From positions 1 to 64,000 of the forward strand of contig NZ_WKKA01000007.1 of the NCBI RefSeq assembly GCF_009674885.1: a DNA stretch of 64,000 nucleotides, given 5' to 3'. Below the pieces are notes generated by a model that was given only the letters and a program-made list of their open reading frames with translations, ran no database searches and had not been told where the DNA came from. Origin of the DNA: Paracoccus sp. S-4012. GTDB lineage: Bacteria; Pseudomonadota; Alphaproteobacteria; Rhodobacterales; Rhodobacteraceae. This document shows, in pieces, positions 58,986 to 64,000 of the stretch (the stretch's first letter is position 1; each line of letters starts with the position of its first letter). The position numbers and the translations under genes were made by a program.

Positions 58986-60464
58986 TCACAGGAACGCGGT
59001 CTCGTTGAACGAGCGCAGCTTCCTCGAATGCAGTTCCTCCAGCGGCAGCTCGCGCAGCTTCTCCATCGCCCGGACGCCGATCAGCAGGTGGTTGGCGACC
59101 TGGCTGCGGTAGAAATCCGTGGCCATCCCCGGCAGCTTCAGCTCGCCATGGAGCGGCTTGTCGCTGACGCAGAGAAGCGTGCCGTAGGGCACCCGGAAGC
59201 GGAAGCCGTTGGCGGCGATCGTCGCGCTCTCCATGTCCAGCGCCACCGCGCGGCTGAGGCTGAGGCGATGGATCGGCGTGTCGCGCAGCTCCCAGTTGCG
59301 GTTGTCGATGGTGACGACCGTGCCGGTCCGCATGATGCGCTTGAGCTCGTAGCCGTCGAGCTGCGTGACCTCGGCCACCGCCTCCTGCACCGCCACCTGC
59401 ACCTCGGCCAGCGTCGGCAGCGGCACCCAGATCGGCAGGTCGTCGTCGAGGACGTGGTCCTGGCGCAGATAGGCATGGGCGAGGACGTAGTCGCCCAGGC
59501 TCTGGCTGTTCCTGAGGCCCGCACAATGGCCGACCATCAGCCAGACATGCGGGCGCAGCACGGCGATGTGGTCGGTGGCGGTCTTGGCGTTCGAGGGGCC
59601 GACGCCGATGTTGACCAGCGTGATGCCCTGATGATTGGGCCGGATCAGGTGATAGGCCGGCATCTGCGGCAGCCGCGCGCCGGTGGCGATGATCTCCTCG
59701 TCGGTCCCGAAATGCTGGTTTCCCGGCCCCACGAAGCCGGTGTAGCCCGAAGCCGGATCGGCCAGCATCCGCCGGGCGAGCGCCTCGAACTCGTCCACGT
59801 AGAACTGGTAGTTGGTGAACAGCACGAAGTTCTGGAAGTGCTCGGGCTGGGTCGCGGTGTAGTGCGCCAGACGTGCCAGCGAATAGTCCACCCGCTGCGC
59901 GGTGAAGGTGGCGAGCGGGCGGTCTCCCTCGGGATGCGCGTCCAGCGTGTCGTTGACGATGTCGTCGTTCACCGAGGCGAGGTCCGGCACGTCGAAGACG
60001 TCGCGCAGGCTGAAGTTCAGCACCCCCTCCTGCGGCACGTTCAGGTCGCTCTGGGTGGCCACGGCGAAATGCACCGGCATGGGCGTGGCGCTCTCGCCGA
60101 CGGTGACCGGAACGTCGTGGTTGCGGATCAGCAGCCCGATCTGCGCCACGAGGTAGTCGCGAAAGAGGCGCGGGCGCGTGACCGAGGCGGCATAGCGCCC
60201 CGGCAGCGCCACATGCCCGAAGGCGAGACGGCTGTCGGTCTTGGAATGGCTCGTCGTCGTCAGCCGCACCTCGGGGTAGAAGGCGCGGAAGCGGGCGTCG
60301 GGCGGGATGCCGTTCAGCGTGCCGAGGAACTTCTCGAGCAGGAAGGTCGCGGCCCGGTCATAGAGCCAGATCAGCCGTTCGACCGCGGCCTCGGGATCGG
60401 TGAACTGTTGCCGCTCGACCGGCTCCGGGGTCTCGACGGGCAGCAGGCGGGCGGGCTTGTCCAT
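58986..60464 (-). CDS. amn: AMP nucleosidase
   Basis: A 492-residue enzyme that hydrolyses AMP to adenine and ribose-5-phosphate, controlling adenylate pools. The N-terminal AMP-nucleosidase domain (about 20-170) is followed by a purine-nucleoside-phosphorylase-like domain with [32 protein letters not shown] and [21 protein letters not shown] (the M-E-S/T nucleoside site). [20 protein letters not shown] is family-specific. The length agrees with the bacterial enzyme (~480-500). No operon partner is evident. Confidence 0.94.
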   Translation of the reverse strand: MDKPARLLPVETPEPVERQQFTDPEAAVERLIWLYDRAATFLLEKFLGTLNGIPPDARFRAFYPEVRLTTTSHSKTDSRLAFGHVALPGRYAASVTRPRLFRDYLVAQIGLLIRNHDVPVTVGESATPMPVHFAVATQSDLNVPQEGVLNFSLRDVFDVPDLASVNDDIVNDTLDAHPEGDRPLATFTAQRVDYSLARLAHYTATQPEHFQNFVLFTNYQFYVDEFEALARRMLADPASGYTGFVGPGNQHFGTDEEIIATGARLPQMPAYHLIRPNHQGITLVNIGVGPSNAKTATDHIAVLRPHVWLMVGHCAGLRNSQSLGDYVLAHAYLRQDHVLDDDLPIWVPLPTLAEVQVAVQEAVAEVTQLDGYELKRIMRTGTVVTIDNRNWELRDTPIHRLSLSRAVALDMESATIAANGFRFRVPYGTLLCVSDKPLHGELKLPGMATDFYRSQVANHLLIGVRAMEKLRELPLEELHSRKLRSFNETAFL

Positions 60465-60561
60465 GCGGCCTCCGGGGGATGCGGCGCCAACATGCCCGCG
60501 GCGTCCGACACTGGCAAGACAGGCGGCCCGGACCTATGTCGGGACCAAAGGAGGATTTCCG

Positions 60562-61557
60562 ATGCAATATTCGATCCTCGATCTCGCCCCGGTGCCGGAG
60601 GGGTCCGGCCCCGCCGACTCCTTCCGCGCGATGATCGACCTCGCCCAGACGGCCGAGGAGCTTGGCTATCACCGCTTCTGGCTGGCGGAGCATCACAACA
60701 TGCCGGGCATCGCCTCGGCCGCGACCGCGCTGCTGATCGGCCAGGTGGCGGCAGCGACGAAGACGATCCGGGTCGGCGCGGGCGGGATCATGCTGCCGAA
60801 CCACGCCCCCTACCGGGTGGCGGAGGAGTTCGGCACCCTCGCCACCCTGTTCCCCGACCGCATCGACCTTGGACTCGGCCGCGCGCCCGGCGGCGACGGG
60901 GCGGTGATGCAAGCGCTGCGCCGCGGCATGGGCGCCGACCGCTTCCCCGACGACGTGCTGGAACTGATCGGCTATCTCGGCCCGCGCCGCGACGACATGG
61001 CGGTCCACGCCCATCCGGGCGAGGGCACCAACGTGCCGGTCTGGATCCTCGGCAGCTCGCTCTACGGCGCCTCGCTGGCCGCCGCCTTCGGCCTGCCCTA
61101 CGCCTTCGCCAGCCACTTCGCCCCGGCGGAGCTGGAGGCCGCGCGCGACCTCTACCGCAACCGCTTCCAGCCCGGCCCCTGGGGCGAGAAGCCGTGCTTC
61201 ATGCTGGCGGTGAACCTCATCTGCGCGCCGACCGACGAGGAGGCGCAATTCCTGCGCACCTCGGCCCAGCTCGCATTCGCGCGCCTGCGGACCGGCAAGC
61301 CCGGCCTGCTGCCGCGTCCGGTCGAGGACATCCACGAACATGTGCCCGCGCAGGTGCTGCCCTCGGTGAACCACGCCCTCGGCGTGGCCGCGGTCGGCAG
61401 CCCCGAAACGGTGCGCCGGCAGATGGACGCGCTTATCGAGAAGCACCGCCCGGACGAGATCATCCTCACCGGCCAGATCTGGAGCCCCGGGAAGCGGATC
61501 GAGACCATCCGCCTTGCGGCCGAGGCGCTCGAAATCCGCGCGACCGAGGCGGCGTGA
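60562..61557 (+). CDS. Luciferase-like (LLM) flavin-dependent oxidoreductase
   Basis: A 331-residue bacterial-luciferase-fold protein that should use [62 protein letters not shown] and [10 protein letters not shown] are hallmarks of the MsnO8/YhbW-like group. [25 protein letters not shown] and [10 protein letters not shown] close the barrel. It has a perfect AAAGGAGG ribosome-binding site. The substrate is unknown. The next gene overlaps its stop as GTGA. Confidence 0.92.
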   Translation: MQYSILDLAPVPEGSGPADSFRAMIDLAQTAEELGYHRFWLAEHHNMPGIASAATALLIGQVAAATKTIRVGAGGIMLPNHAPYRVAEEFGTLATLFPDRIDLGLGRAPGGDGAVMQALRRGMGADRFPDDVLELIGYLGPRRDDMAVHAHPGEGTNVPVWILGSSLYGASLAAAFGLPYAFASHFAPAELEAARDLYRNRFQPGPWGEKPCFMLAVNLICAPTDEEAQFLRTSAQLAFARLRTGKPGLLPRPVEDIHEHVPAQVLPSVNHALGVAAVGSPETVRRQMDALIEKHRPDEIILTGQIWSPGKRIETIRLAAEALEIRATEAA

Positions 61558-62504
61558 GCGGGGCCGACGCGCCCCTGATGCTGGTCTTCGGCCACGGCTA
61601 TTCGGCCGGGTTCGTCACCGCCGCGCTCCGCGCGCGGGGGTGGCGGATCGCGGGGACCACGCGGGGCGAGACGGAGGCCGTGGCGGCGAAGGGCGCGACG
61701 CCGATCCTCTGGCCCGGCGATGACGCGGCGGTGGCGAAGGCGGTGGCCGCGGCCGACGCAATCCTCATCGCCATCGCGCCGGGCCGCAACGGCGACCCCG
61801 TTTTGACCCGTTGGGGCGCGGCCATCGCCGCCGCGAAGCCCGGCTGGCTCGGCTATCTCTCGGCCACCTCCGTCTATGGCGACGCCGGCGGCGCGTGGAT
61901 CGACGAGGATACAGCCCCCGCCCCCGGCTCGGCCCGCGGCCGCGAGCGGCTCGCCGCCGAGCAAGCCTGGCAGGCCCTCGCCGGGGCGCATGACCTGCCG
62001 CTGCACATCTTCCGCCTCGCCGGCATCTACGGCCCCGGCCGCGGCCCGTTCGAGAAGCTGCGGGCCGGCACCGCGCGGCGAATCGTGAAGCCGGACCAGG
62101 TCTTCTCGCGCATCCACGGCGAGGACATCGCGCAGGCGGTCCTCGCCGCGATCGACCGCCCGCATCCGGGCGCGGTCTGGAACCTCTGCGACGACGACCC
62201 GGCCCCGCCGGAGGACATCCTCGCCCATGCCGCCGGGCTGATCGGCCTGCCCGTCCCCCCGGCGGAGGACTTCGCAACGGCCGAGATGACGCCCATGGCC
62301 CGCAGCTTCTATTCCGAGAGCAAGCGCGTCTCGAACGCCCGCATCAAGCGCGACCTCGGCCTCACTCTGCGCCACCCGGACTACCGCAGCGGCCTCGCCG
62401 CGATCCTCGCCGCCGAGTCTCAGCGGGACGCGATGGAGCAGCAGCCCGAAAGCATCGAGGCCCCTGTGCCGGAGCCGAGCACCACGGTCGCCTCCAGCCC
62501 GTAG
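61554..62504 (+). CDS. NAD(P)-dependent SDR/epimerase family protein
   Basis: A 316-residue extended-SDR-like protein (YeeZ type). The dinucleotide motif reads [20 protein letters not shown]; downstream are [34 protein letters not shown] and [19 protein letters not shown]. The usual Tyr-x3-Lys pair is not obvious, so it may lack classical epimerase chemistry. GTG 61554 overlaps the LLM stop (GTGA). Its last 85 nt overlap the convergent SH3 gene antisense. Confidence 0.86.
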   Translation: MSGADAPLMLVFGHGYSAGFVTAALRARGWRIAGTTRGETEAVAAKGATPILWPGDDAAVAKAVAAADAILIAIAPGRNGDPVLTRWGAAIAAAKPGWLGYLSATSVYGDAGGAWIDEDTAPAPGSARGRERLAAEQAWQALAGAHDLPLHIFRLAGIYGPGRGPFEKLRAGTARRIVKPDQVFSRIHGEDIAQAVLAAIDRPHPGAVWNLCDDDPAPPEDILAHAAGLIGLPVPPAEDFATAEMTPMARSFYSESKRVSNARIKRDLGLTLRHPDYRSGLAAILAAESQRDAMEQQPESIEAPVPEPSTTVASSP

Positions 62505-63028
62505 ACCCGGCTGCTCATCCCGTCGCTGCACCATTTCGGCGTCATCACCGCCGTCAGCCCGTCGGCCACGATCACCCGGCGCGGGTCGCGGAACACGCCG
62601 GTGTCGAGCACCCGCTGAAGCTGCATCGCGCGGTCCCCCGCGTCGGGACGGCTGAGGACCATGCCGCCCCCCGACCGCGTGAGGCTCCAGAACGGCTCGG
62701 TCCCGAAGCAGGACAGCGACGGCGGCAGCTGCCCCGCCTCCCAGACATCCACGCGATACATCAGGTAGCGGCCGTTGACCCACCCCGCCTGTTCGCCGGT
62801 GTTCACCTGCATCCAGCCGCTGCGCTGATCCACGACCTCCACCCGCTTCGCATTCGGCGCAATGCGGCCGATGATCGGCGCCGAGGCCGAGGGACTCGCG
62901 CGGATGTTCAGCACGTCGTCGGCGGCGACTCCGGTCACGTCGAAGAGCGTCGGCAGGGTGTATTCCTGGGTTGCCGCGGCGGGCGAGGCGAGGGCGAGCG
63001 TGAAGGCAAGGGCAAGGGCGAGGCGCAT
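62420..63028 (-). CDS. Secreted SH3-domain protein
   Basis: A 202-residue protein with a signal peptide (1-20) and a bacterial SH3 domain (about 33-92): DVLNIRASPSASAPIIGRIA, then VEVVDQRSGWMQVNTGEQAGWVNGRYL. The second half (LSCFGTEPFWSLTRSGGGMV, then [20 protein letters not shown]) resembles the COG3650-type lipoprotein-like domain found fused to SH3 in alphaproteobacteria. The function is probably in the cell envelope. Its 3' end overlaps the SDR gene. Confidence 0.83.
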   Translation of the reverse strand: MRLALALAFTLALASPAAATQEYTLPTLFDVTGVAADDVLNIRASPSASAPIIGRIAPNAKRVEVVDQRSGWMQVNTGEQAGWVNGRYLMYRVDVWEAGQLPPSLSCFGTEPFWSLTRSGGGMVLSRPDAGDRAMQLQRVLDTGVFRDPRRVIVADGLTAVMTPKWCSDGMSSRVYGLEATVVLGSGTGASMLSGCCSIASR

Positions 63029-63114
63029 GGTCGGGAAACTCCGCGGGGTTGTCGCGCCACCCTAGCCGGGCGTCCCGCCGCCGTCAGCGGGGCGCGCGAG
63101 AAGGTGATGCCGCG

Positions 63115-63828
63115 TCAGAGCGCCGTCCCCACCAGCCGCCCGATCAACGCCGTGACCGCCATCGCCGCCGCGCCCCAGACCACCGCCCGCGCCGCCGCGC
63201 GCCCGACCGGCGCGCCCCCGGCCCGCGCCCCGAGCCCGCCGAGACCCGCGAGGGCGATGAGCGTTACGACCGGCAGGATGCCCGCCGCGCTGCCCTCCGG
63301 CGCGGCGATCGCCGCGATCAGCGGCACCGCGCCCGCGACCGTGAAGGTCACGCCCGAGGCGAGCGCCGCGAGCACCGGGTTGGCCGCATGCATCTCGTCC
63401 AGCCCCAGTTCGTCGCGCATATGCGCGGCGAGCGCGTCGTGGTCGTGCAGCTCGCGCGCCACCTCGGCGGCCAGACCGGGGCTGAGCCCGCGCCGCTCGT
63501 AGATGCGCGTCAGCTCCTCCTCCTCGATATGCGGGTTCTCGCGCAGGGCGATCTTCTCGCGTCGAATGTCGGCGCGCTCGATATCCGCCTGGCTGCTGAC
63601 CGAGACATACTCCCCCGCCGCCATCGACAGCGCCCCTGCCGCGAGGCCCGCAAGCCCCGTCAGCAGCACATGCCCCGGCGCCGCCCCGGCCGCGATCACC
63701 CCGGCGAGCAGCGACGAGGTCGACACGACCCCGTCATTCGCGCCCAGCACCGCCGCCCGCAGCCAGCCCGAGCGGGTGATGTAATGCGGGTCCTCGGGAT
63801 GGGCCTCGGGGTGGGTGTGGATGGACAT
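63115..63828 (-). CDS. VIT1/CCC1 family (iron/manganese) transporter
   Basis: A 237-residue membrane protein with five helices. The signature WLRAAVLGANDGVVSTSSLL, GLAAGALSMAAGEYVSVSSQ and the cytosolic Glu-rich metal-binding segment (ADIERADIRREKIALRENPHIEEEELTRIY) match the family that moves Fe2+/Mn2+ out of the cytosol. The His-rich N-terminus (SIHTHPEAHPEDPHY) could also bind metal. The membrane end of helix 3 onwards is intact. It stands alone between two minus-strand genes. Confidence 0.92.
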   Translation of the reverse strand: MSIHTHPEAHPEDPHYITRSGWLRAAVLGANDGVVSTSSLLAGVIAAGAAPGHVLLTGLAGLAAGALSMAAGEYVSVSSQADIERADIRREKIALRENPHIEEEELTRIYERRGLSPGLAAEVARELHDHDALAAHMRDELGLDEMHAANPVLAALASGVTFTVAGAVPLIAAIAAPEGSAAGILPVVTLIALAGLGGLGARAGGAPVGRAAARAVVWGAAAMAVTALIGRLVGTAL

Positions 63829-63936
63829 GGGCGTCGGTCCGGGCAGGAGCGCAAGGACTGTGCGGCCTAGCGGATCGGCGGGCCGATGGAAACCCGGTGC
63901 GACCTTCTGGCGGTCGGCGGCGGTGGCGCCCGGACG

Positions 63937-64000
63937 CTATGCCCGCCGCGCCACGGCCACGCCCAGCAGCTCCAGCACCTTCGCCTCAATCTGCGGCGCG
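63937..64000 (-). CDS. C-terminal end of an unidentified gene (cut by window end)
   Basis: On the minus strand an open frame enters from the window edge and ends at TAG (63939-63937), reading APQIEAKVLELLGVAVARRA. Its amphipathic helical character and codon use look genuine. Only 20 residues are visible and the family cannot be told. Confidence 0.4.
   Translation of the reverse strand, partial: APQIEAKVLELLGVAVARRA

Noticed and set aside
58956..62504. A continuous open frame of 1182 codons on the plus strand
   Set aside because: Only its last part (from GTG 61554) is a real gene. The rest is antisense to AMP nucleosidase or out of frame with the LLM gene, and stays open because stops are rare in such GC-rich DNA.

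Overview
The window is very G+C-rich, densely packed bacterial DNA. Several features point to an alphaproteobacterium of the family Rhodobacteraceae/Paracoccaceae: petABC encodes a cytochrome c1 with an acidic Ala/Pro/Glu extension, as in Paracoccus; there is a phosphatidylcholine synthase (pcs); DUF721 and a DsbA-like protein sit near mutY; leuC-leuD is followed by an exonuclease-type gene; and a GGGGGGC-GCT-GCCCCCC / GGGATATTTGGG intergenic repeat resembles those I associate with this family. I cannot name the species. No rRNA, CRISPR array, prophage or insertion sequence was seen. There is one tRNA (Lys, UUU).

Layout. 1-4,383: the 3' end of tuf, a VOC protein, a GlsB-type stress membrane protein, a lipoprotein L,D-transpeptidase, a Lys/Ala-rich histone-H1-like protein and a lytic transglycosylase. 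4,392-8,960 (minus): an orphan peptide-type binding protein, pcs, xerC-DUF484 and a transaldolase-like aldolase. 9,169-13,504 (plus): DoxX, NADP-glutamate dehydrogenase and priA. 13,741-17,818 (minus): CaiB/BaiF CoA-transferase, DsbA-like protein, DUF721 and an acyl-CoA ligase, facing mutY. 19,239-22,334: leuC, leuD and a frameshifted endo/exonuclease/phosphatase gene. 22,393-24,488 (minus): mtaB-dapF. Then come tRNA-Lys, a nitronate monooxygenase, an EamA exporter, DUF1269, mtgA, a GST and queG.

30,161-41,238 is a surface-glycan region. Minus-strand, tightly overlapping genes encode a PAPS-type sulfotransferase, a branching-enzyme-type glycosyltransferase, two more glycosyltransferases, galE, galU, a GT2, kdsB and cysQ; a divergent ABC-2 permease follows. 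Its left edge abuts a 48-codon stump of a drug/metabolite transporter gene. The combination suggests a sulfated, possibly Kdo-containing surface polysaccharide. CysQ would clear the PAP left by the sulfotransferase, and GalE/GalU would feed UDP-sugars.

41,312-50,501 holds aroC, petABC (cytochrome bc1), radC, and dnaK-dnaJ with a long hairpin between them. 50,666-54,887 holds an AlkB-like dioxygenase and a TPP riboswitch in front of thiBPQ (thiamine uptake). The right end carries a DUF421 membrane protein with a C-terminal zinc ribbon and its small partner, a MltB-type lytic transglycosylase, an EamA transporter, HU, AMP nucleosidase, a luciferase-like oxidoreductase coupled to an SDR gene, an SH3 protein, a VIT1-type transporter and the tail of an unidentified gene.

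Many gene junctions are 1-4 nt stop/start overlaps, several using GTG, TTG or possibly CTG starts, which implies translational coupling. At least three families of palindromic intergenic repeats are scattered between genes. The most notable oddities are the frameshifted gene after leuD, the truncated transporter at the glycan-cluster boundary, a queG start region overwritten by a repeat, a very long acidic insert in cytochrome c1, and a DapF whose second catalytic cysteine reads as serine.
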